Origin: Fallopia convolvulus
Taxonomy: Eukaryota > Streptophyta > Magnoliopsida > Caryophyllales > Polygonaceae
Direction: 5' to 3'
Assembly (NCBI GenBank): GCA_964016875.1
Contig: OZ024733.1
Location: 24,595,324 to 24,659,323 of the forward strand
DNA: 64,000 nt
Below are positions 54,844 through 64,000 of the stretch, in pieces (position 1 is the stretch's first letter; the number at the start of each line of letters is the position of its first letter). Below the pieces are notes generated by a model that was not told the origin of the DNA, did no database searches, and was given only the letters and a program-made list of their open reading frames with translations. The translations under genes were made by a program, and so were the position numbers.

Positions 54844-55788
54844 GTGGTACTGAAGGGTTGTTTGCACAAAAAGTTCTTTAGATCACTGATGATATACTTT
54901 CCACATACAAAAATCAAGGTATGCGAATTGATCCATTGTAATCATTCTTTTTCTTAAGTGATCATATTAATAAGTGTAATGCTGTATTCAAGGTGGTTAT
55001 GATTTGTTGGGAAGAACTAAAGATCAAATCAGAACTACGGAACAAGTTAATGCTGCATTACTTGCATGCCTGCATGCAAAGCCTTGAAGCTGGATGGCCT
55101 TGTTGTTGTTGGAGGTAGATTTGGTGCCATACTGCCATCTAAATATCCGATAAGTTAGTCATATCTTTTCTTTGAGTTGACACGTTGAAATTTCTGTTTG
55201 AAGGGGTAACGCCCAATACTGATGCTGCTCAGCTTGCGGAATTTTTTGCAGAGGCTAATTGTCCAACTAAGGTAAGGCTTCAAATTTAGTACTCATTGTC
55301 CCATTTCGGTTTTCTGTTTCACATTTTATAGTGAACTTAATCTGGATGGGCGAGGCCTAAGGCCCCAAGCCTTTACAAACATTTAGTCATAAATTTTTCT
55401 TCTCTTGCCTCTCTGTTCTCATTCAGTTTTCATGATTAATTTGGTTTTTAGCTGTGAGTAGTTTGTACCTTTTTAGGTAGTTGGAGTTCCTGTCACCGTA
55501 AATCGGGATCTGAAGAATCAATTTGTTGAAACTGACGTTGGTTTTGACACCATATGTAAGGTACATCTACTGTATGTTTTATTTTGGAGTGCAGGTGTAA
55601 AAGAAAGTACTAACAGAATAAGAGTCTTATGACCATATGGCTGCTATATTGCAACAGTGGCTTTAGAACTATATTGATCCTCTGATAAAAACTCATTGAT
55701 TGTAGTTTCTGATCCGTCATTATCGTCTGAATAGGTTGACTCTCAACTTATTAGCAATGTATGCACAGACGCTTTGTCTGCAGAGAAG
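54844..55788 (+). pseudogene. Captured five-exon fragment of PFP beta subunit
   Basis: Blocks 54,844-54,918, 54,993-55,114, 55,204-55,271, 55,477-55,560 and 55,735-55,788 are flanked by AG and GT. They read GTEGLFAQKVL-stop-ITDDILSTYKNQG, GYDLLGRTKDQIRTTEQVNA, NTDAAQLAEFFAEANCPTK, VVGVPVTVNRDLKNQFVETD, and VDSQLISNVCTDALSAEK. These are consecutive exons of the beta subunit of pyrophosphate:fructose-6-phosphate 1-phosphotransferase (cytosolic glycolysis). The TAG in block 1 and a duplication shift in block 2 (GCATGCCTGCATGC) show it is not functional. Introns are kept, so it came from genomic DNA, not from mRNA. Confidence 0.9.
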
Positions 55789-56067
55789 GTATTATCTTCT
55801 CTTCCTTAATCAAATGTTCAACTTTTTTGGTTCTTCTATCATTTATCTAACAAAATGTTAATTGTTAGTCATGCTGAATGGAAGACTTCTGTGAACATGA
55901 AGTGAGGGTAGATGGCATTTATATTGTTTATCTTGGGATTGCCAAGTTATTTTAGTTGATGAAGCTCTATTACAATTTATATGAATACTGGAGGTTGACA
56001 TCTTGAACAATGTTATATGCAAATAAATGTCATGTATGGATTTAAGAAATAAACAATATTTGAACAT

Positions 56068-57330
56068 GAGTAGTATTGAATCACAACCGTTCACTATATA
56101 GAATAGTGAATGTTGACATCTTGTTCGCTCGTTTTGTCATGTGCCGTGCTCCTGCTTTCTTTTCCCACTTTCTCTCCATCCGCTCTTGACCTCGTACAAA
56201 ATCAGGAGACACAAATTGAACCAGAGAATTGGGGAACCAGAATTAGAGAGAGATTGCAGAAGGAAGGGCAACCTGGGAGAAAGAAATCTTCACCGTCTTC
56301 TACAAATTCGTTGTTTCAGGAGAATTGCATCTTCACCATCGGCATCTCTTCTTCGCAGGTCTACAAAGTCGTCCTCATATTTGATTGGTTTGAACCAGAG
56401 AGGCATTTGGTTGTCTTTATTCGGTCAGGGTTTTGATTTGCTTCCGTTTGTTGTGCTCCTGCTGCTCCTCTGTTGTTCTGTTCATTCTTGCTTTGCTCTT
56501 TGAGCTTTTTAGGGTTCGGTTTTGAATGTGTATTCCTTTTATTTCTGTTGTTTTTTGGGTATTATACGATGTCGAGTTCGTATATGAATTTTTGGGTTTT
56601 GATTTCTTTCCGATTTGTTGCTCCTGTTGCTTCTCTTTTGTTCTGGTATTTCACGACTTGCTGTGTGAGCTTGTTGGGTTCGGTTCTGAATGTGTATTTG
56701 TTTTATTTATGTTGTTTTTGGGTATTCTATAGGTATGTGTGCTTCTGATTTTACGCCTTCTATTTTATACGATTTCTACTCCACTACTGTGTGCTTGTAA
56801 GCCCATTTGTGGTCATCCTTTGATCTACTTGCTTTTTCTTTGGAGGTGTGCTTGCGCGTTCCTTCTATTTTTCTTTGTGGTAATCCTTCTGATGTGTGGA
56901 GAATTTCGCTGTCAGGGTCTTGTTGTTTGTATTCCCGGTTGCTGTGGAGAATCCAGGTCAGTTTCTACATTTCTAGGGCAGAAGTTCCTTTCATTTTTCT
57001 GTGCGTTGTGGTTCTGTCTGATTCAATGCCTGGTTGCTTTTTTTTTTCTCCCCCTTATGTTTTCAGTTTCGGAACATATTCGGTTGCTGTGTCATGGTTC
57101 ATTTCTTATCTCCGGCTGTGGAATGGGCGCTGGTGTGTTCGTTTCTTGACGTAGCTGTTGGTCAGAACAGTGCTACTGCTAGACACTTCTTGCAGGTCCT
57201 AAAACTTCTGTTCTTCTTCCAATCTACTTTGCAGTATTCTTTCACTTGTTACTTTGTTGTTATTGCCTTTGAGATGATCTATATGCTGCTGCGGATTGTT
57301 GTTCTGAAAAAGTTAAAATATTACTAATTT
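56068..57330 (+). repeat. Second copy of the Helitron-proximal sequence, extended
   Basis: From GTATTGAATCAC at 56,068 to about 56,675 this repeats 42,790-43,388. The Helitron terminus TCTATACTAATATAAAAG is missing here. After 56,675 it continues with CT-rich, TTCTGTT-rich sequence to about 57,330 that the first copy lacks. Reading frames in it (hydrophobic, F/L/C-rich) are not conserved between copies, so it is probably noncoding, perhaps a captured promoter or leader. Confidence 0.7.
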
Positions 57331-58144
57331 AATATGAAGTGGGCAAAAATTAAGGCACAATTTTAATATAATTTAATTTTTTATGATTTTGTAAATGAAA
57401 CTCGAATTTTAAGATATTTTTACAGAAATAACATAATTTTTGTGATTTTGTAAATGAAACTAGAATTTTAAGATATTTTTCTAATAAAAAATTGACTTTT
57501 TTCTATTTTTAAATAAATTGGTTTATTTATGAAACAATATAAACAAATAAGTTTTTTAAAGTAGAATCATTCATTTTTTTAAAAATCTTTTACAAAAATG
57601 GATAAAAAGATAAACGTAATATAAATTCTTTTATTTTTTAAATCAAATTCCATTCTTTAAAAAGCTTTTCAATAAATAGTTAAAAATATAATTAATAAGA
57701 AAAGATGAAAAAATATAATTTTTTTTTGTGTTAAATATGACATGGATAGATAAAAAAATCTTCTATATTTACGAAAAAAATTAAGAAAAAAATGTAAAGC
57801 TTTATCAGAATTCAATTTAGGCAAATAATCATCGAGATATTATAATTTTTATATTTTTTTTTATTGAAATTTGATTAAAGAATTTTTTTCAGAATTAGTA
57901 AAGATAATGTAATTTCAATTATTTTTATTTAATATTCTTTTTGTTAATTTTTAAATATAAATAGATAGAAAATAATTTAAATCTTAAACTAAAGTAATAT
58001 AAATAATTTATTTTAAATACGGAGTATAAGGTGAGCCAGACGTGGTTGCTATTTTTGGAAACTCATTAGAAGCTTCTTTGTAAAAATTGAAATCAGAAAT
58101 ATGTAGCTTAAAAACATCTTGTTTGATAGGCAAACTAACTTAGA
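57331..58144. other. AT-rich intergenic stretch
   Basis: Strongly AT-rich; no gene. A phrase (ATTTTGTAAATGAAACTMGA followed by ATTTTAAGATATTTTT) occurs twice near 57,388 and 57,443. Confidence 0.4.
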
Positions 58145-59042
58145 CTAGTTGTACCCGTCGTACCATGTACGACTACGATTCGATATTTTGTAGACATTAT
58201 AAATATGATATTAATAAATAAAAATATAATATAAACTTTAATATAAACAATTTTATTGCTTGTAGAATGTTTAATTTTTTTAATCAATATAAATGGTTAA
58301 ATTTAGTGTTGAGAATGAAGATATATTATTAAGATAAAATAATTGCATTTTTCTTTTTCCTTGATGATATTTCATAGTTATGTAATTAAAAAAGAGATAA
58401 ATATGAATAAAAGAATTTATATATTCAAAAATAGAAGAGATAAGAATTTAAAAATTAATAGTTAATTTAATAAATAAGATATGATAAAATATGAAAGATA
58501 AAGATAATTTAATTAAATAAAATATTTAATATTGATTAATTTAATTTAAGATGAGCCCAAAATCATTTTGTGGTTTGATAAAGTAAAAATTAGATAATAT
58601 TAAATATTATATTATTCATATTTTATTACTTTATATGTACGTAAATTTAGAGATTATCAAATAGTTTAATAGATCTATCAAATATTTTATTATCTATTTT
58701 AATTAATTTTAAACATTATATATATTTATTATTAATTTTTTTATTATAAAAACAATATATATCTACAAATAAATTTGTCAAATCATATATGCTAAGAGAT
58801 TTATATTTATTTTGAAATATTTTATCTTTAATTTTAAATACTTGTATAAGGAAGCTTTTAAAAGATATTGTTATACTAAATAGATATATGTTTGATGTTA
58901 GAGATAAATTTAAATAGTTTAAAAAAAATTTAATAGAAAAAAGTTATAATAATAAAAATAAAAATTAAATTTTTAAATATGAGGTGGGGCCAGAATCGTT
59001 CTGATAGTTCGAAAAAGTATAGCTTTAATATATAGTTATAGA
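58145..59042 (-). mobile_element. Non-autonomous Helitron
   Basis: 898 bp on the minus strand. The 5' end is TCTATAACTATATATTAAAG (at 59,042). The 3' end is a hairpin GTCGTACATGGTACGAC followed by GGGTACAACTAG (ending 58,145). It sits between host A (58,144) and T (59,043), as Helitrons do. The body is AT-rich without a Rep/helicase gene. Confidence 0.85.
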
Positions 59043-59268
59043 TAGATGGGACACAAAAAAAGAAAATTTATCTTAGAATTCAGGATAGGGAAAGTAGGTA
59101 AGATATCTAAATTTATTAATTCGTACTACGTTTTATCTTTATTTATAAAAGATTTGGAAATTTTCTTTTACCAAAAATACGAAGAAAAAAACAATCTTTC
59201 AAAAAGATATCGCCGCGGGTAACATATATAATATATTTTCTGCGTAGATTTGGATATAGTGCATAAGC

Positions 59269-59276
59269 TATATAAG
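59269..59276 (+). promoter_or_regulatory. TATA box of the single-exon gene
   Basis: TATATAAG lies 92 bases before the ATG at 59,368, a normal distance for a plant TATA box with a short leader. Confidence 0.55.
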
Positions 59277-59367
59277 TGTTATAGTCCGTCTAATAATACG
59301 GAATATAATTACTATTTTACGATCATCGAGACCAGAATAGATAATAGAGATCCTCTCTCTATCGATC

Positions 59368-59937
59368 ATGCCTAAGAAAAGTAAAACTAGCCTTAGTGGT
59401 GGCGGCGGCCGTACCAACGGCGTTGAAAAGAAGAAGCCACGGAAGAAGAGTTGCCGGCCAGTAGACAAGGCCGGCGCCGTTACCGATCTGGGATCCGTCA
59501 TTGATGCCATCCCGCTGTACTTTACCGTCAGAAAACCTAGATCAATTGCAATGGTGATCGAGACTAGAAAGGCAATAGTACAATGCCTAGAACCCGAACC
59601 CAATTCCGAATCCGCTAGTGTCACCCCAAATTTGAATCAAGAGATGAATGACTCAACTCAACATCATGATCAAGGGTTAGGATTAGGGTTCGAGTTCGGG
59701 TTGGGGTTGGAGACGCCTCCAAATAATGTAAAGATTGAGGAAGAGGATGAAGGGACGAATAGTAACACAACCACAACCACGAGCACGACCACCACACCCA
59801 CCTCCACACTAGACTCCATCCAGTGGTTGGAGGCTGAAGAGGTGCTCCCGGGGCCTATACCGGATCTTTATCAATTGTATTGGGATGACAAGACCCTCCC
59901 TATGGATTTTTTGGAGGATTTACCTTATTGCTGCTAG
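59368..59937 (+). CDS. Single-exon gene, 189 residues, unknown function
   Basis: The intact frame starts MPKKSKTSLSGGGGRTNGVE and ends FLEDLPYCC-stop. The N-terminal ~35 residues are basic with KKKPRKKS, a likely nuclear signal. A compact segment DLGSVIDAIPLYFTVRKPRS follows. The middle is glycine/leucine repeat-like (GLGLGFEFGLGLE) and threonine-rich (TTTTTSTTTTPTST). The C-terminus is acidic with hydrophobics (WLEAEEVLPGPIPDLYQLYW). Basic front plus acidic tail suggests a nuclear regulatory protein, but no known domain is recognised. Base composition is much richer in GC than the flanks, and a TATA box lies upstream. It lies between two Helitrons and could be a host gene or a captured one. 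Confidence 0.6.
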   Translation: MPKKSKTSLSGGGGRTNGVEKKKPRKKSCRPVDKAGAVTDLGSVIDAIPLYFTVRKPRSIAMVIETRKAIVQCLEPEPNSESASVTPNLNQEMNDSTQHHDQGLGLGFEFGLGLETPPNNVKIEEEDEGTNSNTTTTTSTTTTPTSTLDSIQWLEAEEVLPGPIPDLYQLYWDDKTLPMDFLEDLPYCC

Positions 59938-60600
59938 AGTAGTTTTTTTTATATTTTTTAATTGTGAATTCTTATTGTTATATAAGTTTTGTTATAGAAA
60001 TAGGGATTTGTTTGTTTGAATATTGATTTGGAATCTTTTTTCGATTAATGTCTTTTTCATGTACATTGTGATCAAGAAGTGAATCTGTTTACTAGGGATG
60101 ATAATATGACAGGTATATGGTGGAGAGTACCTTTCTTGTATAGTTTTCATCCATATTTTCTAAGGGTGTTATGTCAATAATTATGCTGATCGGACTCGCT
60201 TCGGCCCGACTTGATGAGACAATTTAGTCGCCAAGCGGGATTAGGGATTTGAAAATTTTGATTTGGTCGTGTTTGATCTCCTCTTCATGATTTGGTCTAT
60301 TTTTTTAAGAGAAAAACACTATAATAGTCCTATTTTCATTAATCAATTTCAAAAATATAGCCCATTCTATTTCTTTTTCCAAAACTATACTTTTATATTT
60401 AAAATACCAAATTACCCCTACATCATAAGAGATAATTAATTAAATATATTTATCTAAATTAATGTTTCAAACTTTACATCTAAATTAATCCAAACTCCAA
60501 CTATACCATCACCATCTCTTATTCTTGTTGACCTTTGGACATCACCTCTCACTGCTGACCGGGAATTTAAGGTGTCATCGATCTCGATCACGTTTTTAAA
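59938..60600. other. Downstream region of the single-exon gene
   Basis: T-rich 3' flank of the gene, then noncoding DNA. No terminal repeats or RNA genes seen. Confidence 0.4.
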
Positions 60601-60609
60601 TTGAAGGTA

Positions 60610-62215
60610 CTATAGGATTACCAAGAAATAAGTTACATTGTGTAAACTACAATTTGTGAAAATCGATTACATGAAAATTGGTTACATAAAAATATATTAC
60701 ATGAAAAGGGGTTACATTAAAATCGGTTAGGATATCAACTAGTTATACCCGTCGTGCCATGTACGACTACAACTCTGATTAAGTATGAGCATATTTATTT
60801 TAATATAATGATACATAAAAGATAACAAAATTATACACACATACGATAGTTTTTTATTTTTAGAATAAAAAAATTTCGAATTTTTACAATTTTATAAATA
60901 AATAGAGAGAAATTATCTAAAAAAGATAAATTAATATAAATAAAAGTTAAAATTTTAAAAATAAAGTTGGGAAAAATTCAATGTGGTGTCTCAAAAAGAT
61001 ACAACTTTAATATATAGTTATAGACAAATTTTTTAACCAAAATTTAATTTTAAAAAAATCTTTTATATCATAAATGGATAAAAAGGCATAGATAATGTAA
61101 TTTTATATCATCTTGTAATTTTTTTGATTTTTTTTTATCATAATTTGATTTAAGGAAGTTTTTATAGAAATAGATATATGGATAAAGATAATGTAATCAA
61201 CTAATAATCAATTATAAGCTCAGAATCTATCCTAATATATAATATAGTTTATTTTATGCTAGATAGAATTTTTTTAATATATATAAATTGTGAGAATGAC
61301 ATGTACGAAAAATCCTAGGTGGCACATGGTAAATTCCTATGTGGCAAATAGTTTATATTGTGATAGAAAAAATAACTTAAATAAATTATTATAAATAATA
61401 TTCATCAATAATATTTTATCAAATATTTAATGCTTTTATTGTTTATTTTATTTTAGATATAATCTTTTTAAGTTAAATAAGTTATCATATCAAATATTTA
61501 ACATTAATACTTAAGATTTAACATTAGATAACATCTTTATTATAGATAGAATCTTTCCTAGATTAATTTATCCTATTTCTATATTATCCTAAAATAATAT
61601 AAACATATATAAATTCTCAAAATAAAAAAATCCTATGTGGCGAAATCCTAGGTGGCTTAATGTGGGAACGACACGTAGGAAAATCTTAGGTGGCACAACG
61701 TAGTGGCCTTCTTCCTTGCGTCTTTTATATATATACATAGATTAGGGCTACATGAAAATCTTTTACATAAACATATTTTACATGAAAATCATTTACATTA
61801 AAATTGGATGGGATTTCAATTAGAGCTACATAAAAATCGGTATATACCACATGAAAATCGATTACATTAAAATCGGTTTGGATTTCTGTTAGGGCTACAT
61901 AAAAATTGGTTACATCAAAATAGGTTACATAAAAATTGGTTGCATAAAAATAGGTTACATAAAAATCTGTTACATAAAAATTGGTCATATGAAAATATAT
62001 TACATGAAAGTCGGTTAGGATTTCATTTAGGGCTACATAAAAATCGTTTGCATAAAAATATATTACATGAAAACCGGTTAGGATTTCAATTAGGACTAGA
62101 TAAAAATCGATTACATGAAAATATGCTACATAAAAATCCATTATATGAAATCAGTTATATTAAAATCGGTTAGGATTTCAATTAGGGTTACATTAAAATT
62201 GGTTACATGTAAAAA
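60610..62215 (+). repeat. TTACATRAAAATCGG minisatellite, split by a Helitron
   Basis: About 15-base units of the type GGTTACATGAAAATCG are repeated at 60,625-60,738 and 61,742-62,215, with occasional longer units containing GTTAGGATTTCAATTAGGG. They are at least 30 in number, diverged. The long minus-strand frame across 61,725-62,141 (YVTDFYV repeats) is just this repeat in translation. Confidence 0.85.
60739..61741 (-). mobile_element. Non-autonomous Helitron inside the minisatellite
   Basis: 1003 bp on the minus strand. It starts TCTATGTATATATATAAAAG at 61,741 and ends with the hairpin GTCGTACATGGCACGAC then GGGTATAACTAG at 60,739. It sits between A and T. Joining the flanks gives GTTAGGATATCAA-TTAGGG, which matches neighbouring repeat units (GTTAGGATTTCAATTAGGG). 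A sequence like another Helitron's 5' terminus (TCTATAACTATATATTAAAG, 61,005-61,024) lies inside, so there may be a nested older copy. Confidence 0.88.
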
Positions 62216-62447
62216 AAATAACCTACACAAATTTAAGTAACAAAATTTACCTACAAATTTAAGTAACAAAATAACCTACACAAATTAAGTAGCATAATTT
62301 GTGTAGGTTGTAGGGACAAATCTGTCTAAATTTATACACAGGGTTATTATTGACAAAATTATAATAAGAGAGTATATTGTTGGAATAAATTAATGAAACT
62401 AGATTACTTTTGTCTTTCTAATACCATAAGTCCATAATAGTCCTTAA

Positions 62448-62865
62448 CTAGCTGTACCCGTCGTGTCATGCATGACTACGACTCATCAATTTTTAGATAT
62501 ATTATAAATATGATATTAATAAAGTAAATATACAAAAATAAATAAAAAGCCAAAAATAATGTAAATTATTAATAAAAAATTACTCAAATTCAATTCTTTA
62601 AAAATATTTTCAATGAAAAGTTAAAAAGATAGTTAATAAGAAACGATAAAAATATAGATTTTTTAAAGATAAAAAATCTTCTATATTTACATAAAAATCC
62701 AAAAAGGAAATTAAGGAAAATATAATATAATTTTTTTATAAAAATTTAATTTAGGCAAGTTATTATATAGATAACTTGCCTAAAACAAATCTTTAAACTG
62801 GAGGGATAATGCGGTAAGGGTAGAAAAGAGGGGTAGAGAAAGCCATGAGTGTGCGACAGTCACTG
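62448..62865 (-). mobile_element. Helitron 3' end, remainder not delimited
   Basis: CTAGCTGTACCCG and a hairpin (GTCGTGTCATGCATGAC) at 62,448-62,478 form a Helitron 3' terminus on the minus strand, preceded by host A. No matching 5' terminus is seen before 62,865, where coding sequence begins, so it may be truncated. The body is AT-rich. Confidence 0.6.
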
Positions 62866-62868
62866 ACA

Positions 62869-64000
62869 TCAGGCTCCAAATTCATTGAGCCGGTTCTCTA
62901 TTGCACTGATCTTTGTAAGCACATTGCCACACATATTTTGAAGCTTCTCAATCATCCCCTTGAGAATCATATACTGCTCCTTGAGATCTTTCAGTTCACC
63001 AGCCACATGAGCAGATTGCATTCCCTCTTCTTGGTTACTCTTGTCACCGACTTCAGAACCCTTTGACACCCATTGACCAATAACCCAGTTCCAACCGAAT
63101 TTCCTGATCATCTCCTTGTTCAGAACCCTGGTGTTGAGGACATCACCACCATCCACATACACTTTGTGCTCAGTCATCAGTAAAGCAATCAACATGCCAT
63201 AAGGAAGAGCATGTTTGGCAGTGTCAAGCACATGCTTCATGTGAAGCATCATCAGTATGGGCATGTTCACTTTCTTTCCCCGAATAATCTTGTCCATAAC
63301 CAACAGGTCTTGAATTGAGGCAACATTTCTCTTGAGCTCTCTGGGAAGAAGGTTGCTAATTAGGTAGTTGAACATCACCTTCTTTTCAACTCCCATCTTG
63401 TTGAACAGGTAAGGACTGGTGAAATTGTCATCACTGTCAGTGACAATTCTGATGATCTCACGATCATCAACTTCTTCAGGCCAAACTCCTTTAAAGTACT
63501 CAGCAAATCCTTCATGTGGAATCTCCAAGATGTCACTAACATCCTTTCTAGTGAAGGAGTACGTCTTCTTGCTAGCTGTGTATCTCCCAATAGTCATGTT
63601 CCCTGTGTCCTCAATCTTTAAAGACTCATAGAACATCTTAACCATTTGAGGGTTGTACTCATGCTCCCCTTGAATCAAATTATCCCATTTTTGCTTTTTC
63701 AGCCAGTCATTAACCTTAGTCAGTTTAAACTCTTTTAAGAAACTTTCCTCCCACAACAAGTCCTTGGTAAATTCCCTAGAAGTCATATCAACAATAATAC
63801 TGGTCTTCTTCTTCTTGCTAGAACCAGTACCAGATTTTGGTGACCTCCCCCTTTTCTTCCTTGTGATCTTCTCAGAGAAAGAAGAGTCACCGCCCTCTAA
63901 GACAACTTTAGGGGTTTCCAACCCCTTGCCCTTTTTGGCTTTAAGAGCCACAACCATGGCTCTAGCACTTGCAGATCTAGTCTTAGGGCAAAAAGGAGGA
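62869..64000 (-). CDS. Retrotransposon-type ORF (putative plant transposon protein), partial
   Basis: The frame is open from the right edge of the window (at least 377 codons) to a stop at 62,869-62,871. An internal ATG at 63,957 would give 362 residues. The N-terminus is basic (KKRGRSPKSG, SSKKKKTS). The body (KKQKWDNLIQGEHEYNPQMV, FYESL, TRKDVSDILEIPHEGFAEYF) resembles the 'putative plant transposon protein' domain found in ORFs of plant LTR retrotransposons. The end is a predicted coiled coil (LKDLKEQYMILKGMIEKLQN). Its role is unknown. No break is visible, so this copy may be young. The rest of the element would lie beyond the window. Confidence 0.7.
   Translation of the reverse strand, partial: PPFCPKTRSASARAMVVALKAKKGKGLETPKVVLEGGDSSFSEKITRKKRGRSPKSGTGSSKKKKTSIIVDMTSREFTKDLLWEESFLKEFKLTKVNDWLKKQKWDNLIQGEHEYNPQMVKMFYESLKIEDTGNMTIGRYTASKKTYSFTRKDVSDILEIPHEGFAEYFKGVWPEEVDDREIIRIVTDSDDNFTSPYLFNKMGVEKKVMFNYLISNLLPRELKRNVASIQDLLVMDKIIRGKKVNMPILMMLHMKHVLDTAKHALPYGMLIALLMTEHKVYVDGGDVLNTRVLNKEMIRKFGWNWVIGQWVSKGSEVGDKSNQEEGMQSAHVAGELKDLKEQYMILKGMIEKLQNMCGNVLTKISAIENRLNEFGA

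Noticed and set aside
56473..57149. Hydrophobic plus-strand frames that look like membrane proteins
   Set aside because: T-rich sequence gives F/L/C-rich frames in several phases; the related copy at 43.3 kb does not keep them.
61005..61024. 5' end of the Helitron whose 3' end is at 60,739
   Set aside because: It has a good 5'-terminus sequence, but the flank after it is not T and the repeat-unit reconstruction fits the end at 61,741 instead.
61725..62141. 138-residue minus-strand frame of YVTDFYV repeats
   Set aside because: Translation of the minisatellite; units are out of register and no start context or homology.

Overview
The window looks like plant nuclear DNA, most likely from a eudicot. 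It has intron-bearing genes with GT-AG junctions, an exostosin-type (GT47) cell-wall glycosyltransferase, Athila-type Ty3/gypsy and L1-type elements, Mutator-like elements with 9-bp target duplications, Helitrons, a tRNA-derived SINE and an endogenous caulimovirid. Most of the 64 kb is transposable-element sequence. Only two loci look like intact host genes: the 14-exon GT47 gene at 31.5-37.2 kb, and a single-exon gene of unknown function at 59.4 kb. There is a 200-base N gap at 43.7 kb.

Layout. At 0-9.3 kb lies a minus-strand Athila-lineage gypsy element (gag-protease, RT, RNase H, integrase, extra 3' ORF, PBS, truncated 5' LTR). It joins abruptly to a plus-strand L1-type LINE (9.3-16.5 kb). 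That LINE was hit by two solo LTRs, each with a perfect 5-bp target duplication. A second LINE-derived element (16.5-19.3 kb) has ORF1 but no ORF2. At 19.3-21 kb are decayed chromovirus ends with a SINE inserted. At 21,692-30,817 is a 9.1-kb Mutator-like element with 9-bp target duplications. It carries a FAR1/MuDR-type transposase fused to an OTU-like cysteine protease on the plus strand, and a five-exon plant mobile domain (PMD) gene on the minus strand. This composite is the most interesting system in the window.

At 31.5-37.2 kb is the GT47 gene, whose gene model closes exactly in frame and resembles Arabidopsis ExAD (extensin arabinosyltransferase). It has an 827-bp MULE-type MITE in one intron. 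At 38.8-40.3 kb and 41.7-42.6 kb are two more MULE-type non-autonomous elements, with a broken protease-propeptide (I29) fragment between them. At 42.8-45.6 kb are a Helitron 5' end, exon-like fragments, the gap and a Harbinger-like MITE. At 45.7-51.9 kb is a broken endogenous caulimovirid on the minus strand (PBS, coat with CCHC knuckle, movement protein, protease, RT, RNase H, then an unrecognised ORF).

At 52-57.3 kb is a mosaic with LTR-like sequence, two exons of a RecQ helicase, five exons of PFP beta, and a diverged second copy of the 42.8-kb Helitron-proximal sequence. At 58-62.5 kb are minus-strand Helitrons, one sitting precisely inside a minisatellite, next to the single-exon gene. 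The window ends in a transposon-type ORF that runs off the right edge.

How the parts relate. The genes do not form one pathway. The layout records nested insertion and decay. Most transposon ORFs carry stops or frameshifts; several shifts lie in homopolymers or dinucleotide repeats, so a minority could be assembly errors. Exon and element boundaries were read by eye from splice sites, terminal repeats and target duplications.
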